Shown: piece after piece, positions 46,398 through 56,710 of the stretch
Position numbering within the stretch: the stretch's first letter is position 1
Layout of the letters: each line of letters starts with the position of its first letter
DNA from: Ganoderma boninense
Lineage: Eukaryota; Basidiomycota; Agaricomycetes; Polyporales; Polyporaceae
Direction: 5' to 3'
DNA length: 64,000 bases
NCBI GenBank assembly: GCA_002900995.3
Contig: CM035304.1
Location: 6,278,134 to 6,342,133 of the forward strand
The notes under the pieces: generated by a model
What the model was told of the DNA's origin: nothing
The model's input: the letters and a program-made list of their open reading frames with translations, nothing else
Databases searched by the model: none
Position numbers and translations under genes: made by a program

Positions 46398-47168
46398 TCA
46401 CCGAGACTCATGTTCGAGGACATGCTGTGCAGATGGTCTATCAGAAAAAGCGACAATTTGCCATCCCGAAGTCTTAGCTCTTACCGGGTAACGGTCCCGA
46501 AGCCACTCAGACACTCGCCTTAGGTGGACTTCCCCCCGCCTGAGATGGTCGCGGGGTGGGAAGCCATCCATAAAGACAGACCAAAAGAACGGCCACTCCC
46601 CGAGGTCAATGCCGTCTCCGCCCTGCAGGCACAGTGCACGGAGGAACAGGGCGATGGTGAGGAGTGAGTGTCGCTGCTCTGGTAGAAGCGCGGGGAGCAA
46701 ACTCTCATCGCGGTTCCGCAACAACTGGACCCACCCGTGCCACCGGTGATGCCCCACCATCACCATCGCAGCAGAATCAGGCAAGGTAAGCTGGGGAAGC
46801 AGCGATGAGATCGAGATGGAGGAAGGGAAGCGTTGTCGGCTTACAGTTGCATCGGTCGGCTGACCGAGTGGTCCCCCAAGACCAATCAACCGAAACTCGT
46901 ACACAAGTTGCGGGGAGTCTTCGAGCTCACGCCGGTCGTGAACCCCAGACCCGATGAAAACTTGTGGAAGGAGGGGGTTGGATGGCTGGTCGGGGTCGGG
47001 AGGCCCGTCGAGAGACAGCTCCGGATATAAGTCGGCGCCGAGGGAGAGGAAGTCATGTAGTTGTCGGGGATCTGCCGGAGGAACAGGTGGATTAGCTGGC
47101 GATGGCTTCATCCAGTGGGGAAGGGCGGGCTGGAGGCGACGAGTGGGCTGCATGTTTGGTATGCACAT
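46398..47168 (-). CDS. Unknown protein, single frame of 256 residues
   Basis: Long for a chance frame, with a Pro-rich N-terminal third and a helical, Trp- and Leu-rich remainder (HHRWHGWVQLLRNRDESLLP, RHSLLTIALFLRALCL, LGEWPFFWSVFMDGFPPRD). No signal peptide, membrane helix or known motif. A loose resemblance of its end to the protein at 38637-39212 is noted there. Possible introns within the frame were not resolved. Confidence 0.45.
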   Translation of the reverse strand: MCIPNMQPTRRLQPALPHWMKPSPANPPVPPADPRQLHDFLSLGADLYPELSLDGPPDPDQPSNPLLPQVFIGSGVHDRRELEDSPQLVYEFRLIGLGGPLGQPTDATVSRQRFPSSISISSLLPQLTLPDSAAMVMVGHHRWHGWVQLLRNRDESLLPALLPEQRHSLLTIALFLRALCLQGGDGIDLGEWPFFWSVFMDGFPPRDHLRRGEVHLRRVSEWLRDRYPVRAKTSGWQIVAFSDRPSAQHVLEHESR

Positions 47169-47377
47169 ATGCCGTGTCGTTCTGATGTTTTAAGTGATCA
47201 TTTCTACGGCTAAGTAGGTACCTTGGCACATTGGCGCTCTTGCCCACGCTTCGAGGGTCCAGATAAGATTGTGTTAGTGTCGGGATGAACCGATTGGCAT
47301 TTTGACATGTGGCGCAGGCAATATATTAATATATTGCGTGAGAGATATAAATTTTCAAATGGGTGTGGAGGCTATGG

Positions 47378-47890
47378 TCAATCCGGTAAGCATGAACGCA
47401 TAAGCCGCGTGAGGTGGTTAATTGATTCATGAGGATGCCAACGTGCCGGAAGGGACACGTGCGGGAGCCTGGACCTCGAGACATCGCTTCTTGTCCGCCA
47501 TCTGTGTTTCTCTGGCATTCGTGGAGGCGCCTTGAACGACGTATCCAGGCGCCTGCGCTGGGTGGGGGTATAGAGACGGATTATTGGCACAGCGTTCCCG
47601 TCGTCTAGGAGATGCGTGGAGTCCAGGAGGGAGAGCACGACGCGATATGCGAGCCAAAGGTCAAAGCCAAGGCCGTAAGGTAAGGCCAAGGACAGGCCCA
47701 AGCACAAACCCAACAGTACGACGACGAAGAGCAAGGGCAATCGAAGTCGGCCGCGGGCCTTGGCGTGTGTCAACACCTGGGTACATGTCGTTGCCGTATA
47801 GACCGCTAGCGCAAAGAACCTGCTATCCTCGTGCTGTTCGCGCTCAATAACGCTTCGCATAGCGTCATCATATCCGTATCGTTGAGGCAA
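47378..47890 (-). CDS. Possible membrane protein, 170 residues
   Basis: One frame with a hydrophobic stretch near the middle (LPLLFVVVLLGLCLGLSLAL, continuing with LPYGLGFDLWLAYRVVLSLL) that could form one or two helices. The C-terminal half is basic. No signal peptide, no stalk, and no link to the tandem membrane-protein family. Moderate chance of being a spurious frame. Confidence 0.25.
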   Translation of the reverse strand: MPQRYGYDDAMRSVIEREQHEDSRFFALAVYTATTCTQVLTHAKARGRLRLPLLFVVVLLGLCLGLSLALPYGLGFDLWLAYRVVLSLLDSTHLLDDGNAVPIIRLYTPTQRRRLDTSFKAPPRMPEKHRWRTRSDVSRSRLPHVSLPARWHPHESINHLTRLMRSCLPD

Positions 47891-48612
47891 ACGGAGCGAT
47901 GGCGGACAGGTGCGCCAGCGACCTCGCCGGGCTCAGCAATATAAACCGGTCTGCTCGTGATTTCCCTGCGCGAAGGCTGATGGGCAAATGGAGCGGATCG
48001 ACGGATGCAGGATGAGTTTTCACAGTGGCGCGAGAGTGCCGTCCCAGCCCCCTGGGGCCGTGTCTTTAACGTGAGCAAGCTATCTGAGGTTACTCAGCGA
48101 GCAGCAAACAAGATGTCATAACTACAAATGTTCAATTTCGACGGGAGCAAGCGAGAGCTGGATTGATGCAGAGGTAAGAGTAAGGGACGATTGGGAAGAA
48201 AACGTGTGAGACAAAGCGGCGAGATCACATGCACAACAAGAGACGAGAGCGAGTACAGCGAGGGGAGAGCAATATTGACAGGAGCAGCGCAAGAATAACA
48301 ATGAAGACAGGCGAAGCATAGGATGTACAACATGAATGTGCGACGAGAGAGAAATAATAGCAGATATATCTAGGATTGACGAGAGCACGAACTGGACGAA
48401 AGGATAGTACTGATGCGCGAGATGCAGTAGGGAGGACATTAAAATGAGAATCGACAAAGATTCCGGCGAGAGACAGGGTACGATGGGAATTGAACTAACA
48501 AAAGATGGATCGGACGGGTAGGACCGAGGTCGGAGGTGGAACAGGAAGATCCTGACAGGCGCGAAAACCTGGGATGGCAGATGTTGAAGGGCACGGTAGG
48601 GTGTGTAGCACC
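47891..48612. other. Purine-rich stretch without a gene
   Basis: From about 48150 to 48480 the plus strand is strongly A/G-rich, with many short GAGA and GCGAGA words. The minus-strand frames across it (up to 111 residues) are Leu/Ser-rich because of that bias, not because of a recognisable protein. Confidence 0.4.
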
Positions 48613-49869
48613 TTAGGCGTCGTCATCGATGTCCATATCGCCAGCGACATCGCCGGACATCGCATAACCACTGTCAACTTCCATGTCCTCGTGGTCGGCC
48701 GTCATATCGTCGTCGAAAGTGGTAGGCAAGGTCTGGGAGTCGCTGTTCACTACTATCATGAGCGTCTCAGGAATGCCAAGAGTAGCAAGTTCGTGTGCGT
48801 CAACCCAACCTACACAAACAAGACTTGCATGGAGGTGGATCGCCCAGCGCATATGGCCGACGATGCGCACCTGATGCAGCGGGCCTGTCGAAGTGGCAAT
48901 GGTGGCGATTATCTCCAGAAGAACGGGGCTTTGTCCAGGGGCCGACGCGTGCACAGCAGCAGCAGCGTGAAGGAGTAGGATTCTGTCGGAGATGAGGAAG
49001 ATGGGGGCAAAGTGCAAAAGCTCTGTGTTGATGGTGACACTCGTCAGTGAGACGATGACGGGGACTATGCGCACGACAGGCATGGTGAATGAGCCCAGCG
49101 GCACTGGGAACAGCGCCGACACGCTTGGAAAGTCTGCGACTGGGATAACGATGGCAGGGAGGACGTGACCGAGAGCTGGGCAGATGCGGACTGCGGTGAG
49201 GAGGGTCAGGACGAGGTAGATAGGCGAGGTGGAGGCTTCTGCTGATAACGGTGCTACAACCGTGGGAGGGGTGCCAATGAGGACGGGGACGTGAATGACA
49301 GGGAGCGCGTGGATGAGAGTCGGGACGTCTGTGATAGTCATGGACTGGAGGAGCTGGGCAGGTAGAGTCGTCCCACCTTCGATGGGTACTTTGGAGAAGA
49401 GGTAGAGAAGAGCCGTGGCATCTGGGCTGGTGGCGGTTGAAACAAGAAGGGCGGGGACGGCATGGACGAGTTCGAACGTGTTTCCGTGTGCCAAAGCTGA
49501 GATGGGAATATGGAGTGTGACGTACATGGGGCCTGAGCTAGTCGTGCCAGTCGCGAGTGCGACAAGTAATCCATCCTCCACCATATGTCCACCGGATACT
49601 AGTCCCAGTCGCAAAACGTAGTCGGAAGCGACTGGATGTGGGACGATAAGTACCTGGGCCATCATGTTCGCGCCAATTATGACTGCAGGGACTGCGTTGA
49701 GGCCGACGGTGTCCGTGACAAGGACGGCGGGGAGGACGTGGACGGGAGCGGCGACGCCAGCGACGAGGAAAGAGATAGCACTAGACGCAGTTGCAGCAAG
49801 GTCGAGTATGAGGGGGAGGGCGTTGACGGGGCCGTTTGTGGCCACGATGTGAAAGATATAGAAAGACAT
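48613..49869 (-). CDS. 418-residue low-charge repeat protein of unknown function
   Basis: One uninterrupted frame, much longer than chance. The first 280 residues are almost devoid of Lys, Arg and Glu. They repeat an irregular module of Val/Ile/Leu runs around Pro, usually after His or Asn: HVLPAVLV, NAVPAVIIG, HAVPALLVS, HALPVIHVPVLIG, HVLPAIVIPV, RIVPVIVSL. The whole protein has only about seven basic residues. The last 40 residues are acidic (DDDMTADHEDMEVDSGY ... DMDIDDDA). It could be a beta-solenoid-like or membrane-associated repeat protein. No signal peptide is evident unless an upstream exon exists; a minus-strand frame near 50060 offers a hydrophobic start (WLVCLLLACGTLIW). I know no family with this pattern. 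Confidence 0.6.
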   Translation of the reverse strand: MSFYIFHIVATNGPVNALPLILDLAATASSAISFLVAGVAAPVHVLPAVLVTDTVGLNAVPAVIIGANMMAQVLIVPHPVASDYVLRLGLVSGGHMVEDGLLVALATGTTSSGPMYVTLHIPISALAHGNTFELVHAVPALLVSTATSPDATALLYLFSKVPIEGGTTLPAQLLQSMTITDVPTLIHALPVIHVPVLIGTPPTVVAPLSAEASTSPIYLVLTLLTAVRICPALGHVLPAIVIPVADFPSVSALFPVPLGSFTMPVVRIVPVIVSLTSVTINTELLHFAPIFLISDRILLLHAAAAVHASAPGQSPVLLEIIATIATSTGPLHQVRIVGHMRWAIHLHASLVCVGWVDAHELATLGIPETLMIVVNSDSQTLPTTFDDDMTADHEDMEVDSGYAMSGDVAGDMDIDDDA

Positions 49870-50218
49870 CTATAGAGGCAACTTAGATGGGAGCGGGAGG
49901 CGGACTTCAACTGGTAATACTGACAGAAGAGCTGAGATTGGAGGCTGGCGCTGTCTGCGAGATGGCTGCTGGCCAGGAGAGGACGACGTTGCAATTCGTG
50001 ACCTTTGGCGCTTTGAAAGCCCCAGATTAAGGTTCCGCATGCCAACAGCAGGCAGACAAGCCAGTGTTGAGGTTGCTTGACCATATGTTCGGAATCTACA
50101 TGGACGTAAACCATGCAATACATGCAATACATGTTCTCTTTGACTTGTTATGTTTTTTTTCGTTATGAGCTGATTACTGAGTAATATGTCTTAGCGTTGA
50201 ACACTTCATATGGCGAGT

Positions 50219-50307
50219 TGGCGCAACGGTAACATTGAAGCCGCCTCAGGGCGCTTCTTCCGGTATCCGGTCTTGGGTTCGACTCCTGCGCTGAATCCAT
50301 ATTTTTT
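50219..50307 (+). ncRNA. Pol III type-2 promoter unit (tRNA-like), possible tRNA relic or SINE head
   Basis: An A box (TGGCGCAACGG, 50219-50229) and a B box (GGTTCGACTCC, 50276-50286) match the internal RNA polymerase III consensus. They are followed by six T (50302-50307), the usual terminator. Between the boxes lies a strong hairpin (GAAGC...GCTTC). The boxes are 57 bp apart, longer than in a plain tRNA, and I could not fold a proper cloverleaf with matched acceptor and T stems. Either a degraded tRNA gene or the head of a tRNA-derived short element. Confidence 0.35.
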
Positions 50308-50799
50308 CGCATTTTCGCAAGTCGGGTGAATACAAAGTTGGCGGCTTCGCTGTTTTGATTGTGGGGCTTTCCGGTCTTCATTGTGCGGCCTTACGGTCTT
50401 CATTGTGTTGTGTATGTGCAAAATCTATGGCCGGTTGCCCTCCAGGTCAGTAGCGGACTGGTGATGAAGTGGACGTCCCAGGTCTCGGCGCAGGGCGTGC
50501 TTCGGGCAAAGAGTCTCTTGACCTAGAGTGCGCCGAAAGGAAGAGAGCGACAAATGTGCTTGACGACAGACATCGGGGGAGAGCCGCAAGATGCACCGTC
50601 GCGTTGTCCTGTGCACACAACTTTGTCACACGAGTCTATGCGTGTGCGGGGCCATCCTCACGTTATGTCTCTCGGTTTTGTATCACGCGGCGTGTTGAAA
50701 GCCTGCCGAGCCTGGCTGGTGTGCGTCCGCCTGATGTAATTAAGCGGTTGCTATACAAGACAGTCGCCCCGTGGCGTGTGGAAATCCCTCCGCCGTCGT

Positions 50800-51080
50800 G
50801 AGCAAACCCACACGACTCTCGCTGCTATGTGTTCACGCCATACAACTAAGCTGCTGTGCCATGAGTGGTGTGCTCTGCTCGAAACCCACACGAGGCTCGC
50901 TGCTATACGTTCACGCCATGCGACTAAGCGTCCGGGACATGAGGGCTGTGCCATGCTCCGAAAGACAGCGCCAAAACGCCATGTGAAAAGTCGCCCCCAC
51001 ACTCGCCCCGGAGCCAATGCACACGAGGCGCGCTGCTATAGCTTCACCTGATGCGACTATGCGTCCACGCCGTAAGTGAT
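50800..51080. repeat. Imperfect direct repeats of about 60-75 bp
   Basis: A unit with AAACCCACACGA, CTCGCTGCTAT and GTTCACGCCAT followed by CGACTAAG occurs at about 50805 and 50880, and in weaker form at about 51010-51075. Open frames across it on both strands are repeat by-products. Confidence 0.6.
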
Positions 51081-52162
51081 CTGCCCTCACGAGACATTGG
51101 TTTTGTTCCTTGCGGCGTTCACGAATGCATCCAAGGTTCGCACATGTTCCTGGATCGGAGGCGACTAGGTGTACGTGGTGTGAATGCTCTGGCCTGCTGT
51201 GAAAGACTGTCGCCACGCGGCATTAGTTTTCTTGCATGCCGCATGTGCAAAGCTGTCCTTGTGGTGAAAGTGGCTGCGGTGTGTGTGATTGCATTCACAC
51301 CCATGGCAGCGGCGACATGGGTGACATACGCGGCCTACTTTAACTTATCTTGGCGGGCTGCATACAGTTACATCAGCAGTCCGGCGGAAGTTGCCGATCC
51401 TTGGGATCCTTGCACGATGGGCACCGTGGGGAAATCGGCCATGGGAAAATCGTGTTATTTTCCGGTGGGGTCCTACCTATGCTAGGAAATCAGCAGAAAT
51501 TTGCCTGGTGGTGAAAGGACGACCTCGCCACATCATAAGTGCCGATTTCTCAAATGTAGAAAGGAAACCTTTGACGGGACAGAGGCAAACGTAGGGGAAA
51601 GGCTGAGTTTCCCGGATAGAACAAGGGAAATGTACGGGAAAGCCTACCTTTCGCGACACGGTACGGGGAAATTGGTGTTGAACATCACCTTTGTGGGTTC
51701 TTTACCAAGGTGGTGTGAAAAGTAAACTTTCCCATTCAGTGATAGGGCCCGTTAATGCAAGACAAATATTCCGTATCCCGGCAGGCAAAGTGGTTGCAAA
51801 AACAATTGTTAAGGTAGGACTCCACCAGAAAATACCATGGTTTTCCCCCAGCAGGATTTCTGGCGGTGCCCGTCGTGTTGGGATCCGGCGGATCCGCCGG
51901 ACAACACCCCATGGTTCCGGCATTCACTTCCGGACCAGAGACGGTACGTCGGAACTGCAGTCTCTACAACCTGAGTCCATGGAGGATGCACAATGGGCCG
52001 CCAACGAGCCTGGCGAAGATGCATTGAGGGCAGTATTGCCTGGATTTGTCCCGTGTAAACACTCACTGTTTTCCGGCGTGTGTGCATCGCCGAGAATCAG
52101 GACGGTTCTATCTCCTTCAAGATCGAAAGGTCCGTCTGATATCAAGGTGTCCCTCCGTAACT
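51081..52162. other. Repeat-rich, gene-poor stretch
   Basis: From about 51420 to 51740 short words around GGGAAA recur, as in a decayed tandem repeat. At 51890-51907 an 18-bp palindrome built on GGATCC sits between TGTTG and CAACA. No gene recognised. Confidence 0.45.
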
Positions 52163-53188
52163 TCAAATCTTGCGAGTCACCAGTGTCGTCCTCATGCTGT
52201 ACTGTAAACAGATAGAGTCCGCATAAGTTTCCGTTGTCTGCCTGCCAGCGTCTGGAAACCGGCGAAGTGGAGATAGGGGAGAAGACGAACCTATGAATGG
52301 CTCTCTAACGGAGGACAGCGCACGGCTTCTCCGCCGCCTGGTGTACCAGAGTGACAGCAGTCCTATAGAAATTGCCAGGCAAACTACACCACCAACAACA
52401 CCGCCGGCGGCTCCTGTTCCGCGGTGGACTCGGGGAGATGAGGGTGATATCCCGGACGAAGGAGTGGGGTGTGCTGTTACACTTGACGGAGTTGTGAGAT
52501 ATGAGGTGGGCATCTGTCCTTGCGACGAGCTTGAAGGAGTCGTGCTTCCAAAGATAGCTGTAGTCGTCGCAGTGGAGATGGTAGGAGTTACAGACATAGG
52601 AATGCTCGAGGGAGTCAGCGTTGGATCTTGTGGAGGCGTTCGAGACAGCGATGTGGATGTGGTGGTGATGACCTCGGTGCCGGACCCCGACAGAGTCGTA
52701 GATAGCCTAGTTGTATCTGGCGAAGATGACGACCCACCCGGATTCGGGGTTGCTGGATGTGGGGACTCGATTGATGACGAGAGGGATGTATGGGTTGCGG
52801 CTTGCACGCCAAGACAGGTACTGGTCGGCCCAGATTGGACGACGAACGTATGGCTTGTGTCTGATGTTATCAGAGGGTCCGACACCCGAGCTTGCACGGT
52901 GGTCCCCGCAGGAAAGTCGCTGCCCCATACCAAGGTGGAGTTGTTGTATGGCCCCAATACCCGCTGCCAGCTTCCACCCAGCTGAATCAGGTGCATAAAG
53001 AAGGGAGGGGTGCCGCCCGTCCAATGAAACGCGAACGGCTCGCATTGGATCGGGGGAAGAACGATGGGATCCAGAGTGATTTCTTCTTGGCTGGACGACT
53101 CCGCTGGGAGGGCGGTGGCAAAAACCAGCACATAATGTGCAAAAAAGATGAGGAGAATATGCAATATCCACACACTCAGGGACGGCAT
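52163..53188 (-). CDS. Type I membrane protein: Kre9-like ectodomain, Ser/Thr stalk, helix, short tail
   Basis: One exon, 341 residues from the ATG at 53188 (chosen because it begins the signal peptide MPSLSVWILHILLIFFAHYV). The beta domain is the clearest in the window: LPPIQCEPFAFHWTGGTPPF, then VWGSDFPAGTTVQARVSD and TSTCLG. About 110 Ser/Thr/Pro-rich residues follow, with many potential O-glycosylation sites. The helix is near residues 258-282 (GAAGGVVGGVVCLAISIGLL), then WYTRRRRSRAL. The tail of about 55 residues includes REPFIGSSSPLSPLRRF and has none of the three longer tail motifs. First member of the right-hand array; all six run on the minus strand. Confidence 0.8.
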   Translation of the reverse strand: MPSLSVWILHILLIFFAHYVLVFATALPAESSSQEEITLDPIVLPPIQCEPFAFHWTGGTPPFFMHLIQLGGSWQRVLGPYNNSTLVWGSDFPAGTTVQARVSDPLITSDTSHTFVVQSGPTSTCLGVQAATHTSLSSSIESPHPATPNPGGSSSSPDTTRLSTTLSGSGTEVITTTSTSLSRTPPQDPTLTPSSIPMSVTPTISTATTTAIFGSTTPSSSSQGQMPTSYLTTPSSVTAHPTPSSGISPSSPRVHRGTGAAGGVVGGVVCLAISIGLLSLWYTRRRRSRALSSVREPFIGSSSPLSPLRRFPDAGRQTTETYADSICLQYSMRTTLVTRKI

Positions 53189-53978
53189 GTGAAATGTGGA
53201 TAATGTTGCAAAGTTTGGCGAAATGCTCGACCACCTCGACATGTTCAGCGAGACCCCTGTCATGGCGGAGCAAGATGGTCAATATCTTCGGCATCAAAGC
53301 TTCGGGTGAGTCACCTACAGGAGGGGCGCAAAATGAAGGAGGCAATATCGATGACCATGGACGAGCCACGAATTTGAAGGGATATGTCCATCTCATCGCC
53401 CGTACAGGTGTTGGAATTTGCGCTACCTGGACGGAGTAATCACGCAGGAGGAATTAAAGCCAAACGGAACATTCGGGTGTGGTTGGCAAGTCTACGCAAC
53501 TTCATCGCGTCGGCACTCAGAATCCTATGCTGGTTGCCTTGGAACGAAGCACCCACCGCAGAGGGGTAGAAATCGTGGATGTGACAATACTCTTGTAGAA
53601 ACAGCAGACCTCGAGCTGGCTAGTTTCAAGGCCAAATATCAGCAACCACGATCCAACTCACAGTTACGGAACAGCGCACCCGCTTGGACATTTCTCGGCT
53701 GAGTGAACTGGCGAGCAAGTGCACAGTATGCACCACAGCAACGTGTTGAACAACAGGGGTGGAGCACCAGGGCAAAATCCAACCAGCCGACCCTCGCGAG
53801 TTTCCCGACTTAGCCTCCGTTGCGCGCAAACACCCTCTTAGGCGTCAAACAACGCATCCTGGACCGGGCATATCATTTTACATCAAGCAAAGAAGCAAAT
53901 AACGAGCACATCAAAGCTCCAAGACGCGTCCATAATTACCACCAACAGCAGACGTAGCTTCATCTATCTCCTCGTGCC
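53189..53978. other. Intergenic stretch
   Basis: About 0.8 kb between array members. Only short frames; no decayed domain recognised. It should include the promoter of the gene at 52163-53188. Confidence 0.45.
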
Positions 53979-55587
53979 TCACACCTGTCGGCCCGCCCAC
54001 CAATCCCGATCATCGACCTCGACCGCAACCAAACTCGCCTGCCGACGCGCAGCCTCCGCCGCATGCAGCCGCGCACGAAACGGGTTCGTCGATGTCCTCT
54101 TCAGCTCCTCTCCGAACGCCGCATGCAAGTCCGACATCGGCGTCGCCATATGCATCGTACCCGGAAGCCGCTGCGGGACGGACGCCGAGCGCGAGCGTGC
54201 GCAGTGCGCGACCGCGACGGAGTAGTCCGTCCCCGCGAGTGCGAGGAGCTCCGTGTTCTTCAGGCTCTTGGGGCGGTTCTGCGAGAGCGGCCTATCGACG
54301 AGTGTCGCGGGGGATTCCGCGCCGCACCTCGGTCCCTCTGAGTCCTCCGCGCGGAGAAACGGGAGCGGGGAGGCCGGCCGTGATGGGGGCGGTGAGGAGG
54401 GATTGAGAAGCATCGCCTCTCTGTCCGAACCCCCGAATCCAGCGGCAGGCTGGTCATAGCCACGATGGGCCGCGGGACGGAGCGCGTCCGAGAAGGCAGT
54501 CTCTCTATTCCCGGGCGCTGCGTCTGCATCTGCATCTGCGCGAGAAGACAGGGAAGCGGAACAAAGTCAGGACACATCATCTGCGATAGATGCACAAGGC
54601 AGGGGGTGTAATTTGGAGTGAACATACTCACGTTCGAACTTGCGCGTGCCAGCACCCCAATCGGGCGCGCCGGCCCCCGCCCTCTGCGTGCTGGATGCGC
54701 GCCACTTCCGGAGGACCCACCAGAGCGCGAGCGCGGCTAGCCAGAAAAACCCGATAACAGCGACGACGGCACCTATGATCCCACCAGTACTAACTTTAGG
54801 AGGAGAGTTTGAGGTCGCTCCCAGGCTAGGAGTTGAGGAGGCCGGCGCCACGGTCGCCGCCGAGCTGGGTGACACGCTTCCAGATGGCGTCGATAGGGAA
54901 TGCAGAGATGTTGGAGGCGTCGGTGATGTCGCATGTGTGAGGGCCATAGTCGAATTGCTGGAGGCTGAGGTAGGGCTTCCAGAGGGACTCTATGTGACTG
55001 ACATTCAGTTTTGCAGTTATCGAACTGAAAGGATTATGACGCACTGAACTCGTTCCAGCAAAATGCGACGAAGTGCCATTGGAAGCTGAGTTATCAAAGG
55101 AAGGAGTGCGTTGTATCAGCAAGCAGTGTTGGTGCAGAAGTGAAGACGCGAAAGCCGCTGTTGTACCTGTGCTTTCCGGGGTTGTGTGAGACGAAGTGGA
55201 AGAAGAATAACTTGTGGAAGGAGGGGATGAGCCTGAGGTCTTTGAGGTTTGCGAAGAATGGCTATGTGTGCTAGAGGAAGAGACGATGCTGGCAGAGCCA
55301 CTCGAGGTAGTTGAAGTTATGCTAGAAGATGAAGATGAAGTCGACGTCGAGGCTGAAGTCGAAGTCGAAGTCGAAGTCGAAGTCGAAGTTGAAGTTGAAG
55401 TCGAAGTCGAAGTCGAGGTTGAATTTGCGCGTGGATACAACGAACCAGAAGAGCTGCACACTGGAATTGATCCGCGCAGGCAGTGGTGACCTAGATACTT
55501 TGCGGTATCGGAAGAGGGTTGAGCTCCTCCTGCGACATTCAAAGTGGCAGTGGCAAGAATAAGCCACATGGGCCTCGGTGTGATCAT
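53979..55587 (-). CDS. Ser/Thr-repeat single-pass membrane protein with ELLALAGTD tail
   Basis: Three exons (55167-55587, 54632-54964, 53979-54535; introns 202 and 96 bp, all phase 1) give 436 residues. The start MITPRPMWLILATATLNVAG begins a signal peptide. A short Cys-containing segment leads into an almost pure Ser-Thr run encoded by a hexanucleotide repeat, then more Ser-rich stalk. The helix is near residues 200-225 (GGIIGAVVAVIGFFWLAALA), followed by WWVLRKWRA. The tail of about 200 residues contains KNTELLALAGTDYSVAVAH and ends VEVDDRDWWAGRQV. The same ELLALAGTD occurs in the gene at 58860 and, altered, in the one cut by the right edge. Removing the first intron restores a continuous Ser-rich stalk, which supports it. 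Confidence 0.75.
55355..55421. repeat. Hexanucleotide repeat coding for (Ser-Thr)n
   Basis: GAAGTC units (with some GAAGTT) repeat about eleven times; on the minus strand GACTTC is read in the frame that gives alternating Ser and Thr in the stalk. Stalk length is therefore prone to replication slippage. Confidence 0.85.
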
Positions 55588-56710
55588 GTTGACTCTCAGC
55601 ATAGATCTAGAATATCACTTTCTAGAACTAAGATACTGAAATCGTGTTAGCAAATCCGTCACGAGCTGAACTGAATACGCACTTGACTATGGACTCGGAC
55701 ACGACCGCAATGCGCCTTGGCGAACGGACTCGGACTAAGGGTCCAGAGACCACGCCAGCGAGCTCCATATACTGCAGAGAAAGGGTCGCGGCCCCACCCC
55801 AAGGGACGGAAACTCGACCGATCTGTTCTCGGGCAATTCGAACTGTCTTCTCTGAGCGCTCAACTTGCGGAGTTGGGCCATAGAAGCAGGTCGCATCGCC
55901 CTGCGGTGGAAAGAGTAACTTCGTTGCGGGAGGAACAGAGCAGCGTGCACCAGTCAAGTTGCGGCTCAACACCGTCGTTCTATCTGGCAGATGGCATGAT
56001 TGGTGGCGGCGCTATTACGGGGAAGAATCGATCCACAAGACGCGGCAATGGAGCTGCTGGGAACATACGTACCTACCTCTGGGAGAGGCGATCGCGGGCT
56101 GGAACTCCTTCTCCAACCTTCAGATGCCCTACTAGCGATCGAATATGCCCGAGTGGTGACCAGAAGCTGAGAGGGAACACACTCGACGCTGAAAGCAAGA
56201 CGGCGAATCTCCGCCACGTCACCGCGGGCGTATTACAGTAATCCATCACGTAAGGTCGATGAGTCAGACGAAGTGCGCGACCTCGACGTCCTTACCCAAC
56301 ACCGTCGTGGCTCGAGTCCATAACAATGTGCGTGCGCGCCAGCGATGCGTAAATTGTAAAAGTAAAAATATGTCACAACTATACGGTAAGGAACGGCAAG
56401 CAATTGTCCGAGTACGATATTGGTATATTCAGGTTCTGCACCCAGGCGCGGGCCGAGCGAGCCTCTCCTGCGTTATTACTGCCCCTGTGCTAGTTTTCAC
56501 AGAGCTTCCACGCTCGAGATATCAGGAGACCTTGCGGCTAGTGATGTTTCCCTGATTCCTGAGACTCGCGAGTGAGTAAACGGGTCGCGCCAGTGTTTTG
56601 CTCTATTGAATGCGAGTTTGGCCTGCTTCTCCCAAGTCCAAGCACCCTCCGCCGCCGCCGCCACGCGAGAGAGCATCGTTCATCTTGGCGGAGGAAGAAG
56701 CACCAGAATA
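55588..56710. other. Intergenic stretch with a possible small gene
   Basis: A minus-strand frame at 55628-55972 (115 residues; ATCFYGPTPQVERSEKTVRI) could be the last exon of a small gene. Its first exon would start near 56243 (MDYCNTPAVTWRRFAVLLSA). No family is recognised and the join was not settled. The remainder shows nothing. Confidence 0.3.

Noticed and set aside
49636..49875. Plus-strand acidic frame opposite the 418-residue protein
   Set aside because: Shorter shadow frame of the much longer minus-strand gene.
50214..50300. Canonical tRNA gene
   Set aside because: Acceptor and T stems do not pair and no seven-base anticodon loop can be drawn; kept only as a low-confidence Pol III unit.
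55214..55489. Plus-strand Glu/Val repeat frame (EVEVEV)
   Set aside because: Antisense of the Ser-Thr hexanucleotide repeat in a spliced minus-strand gene.
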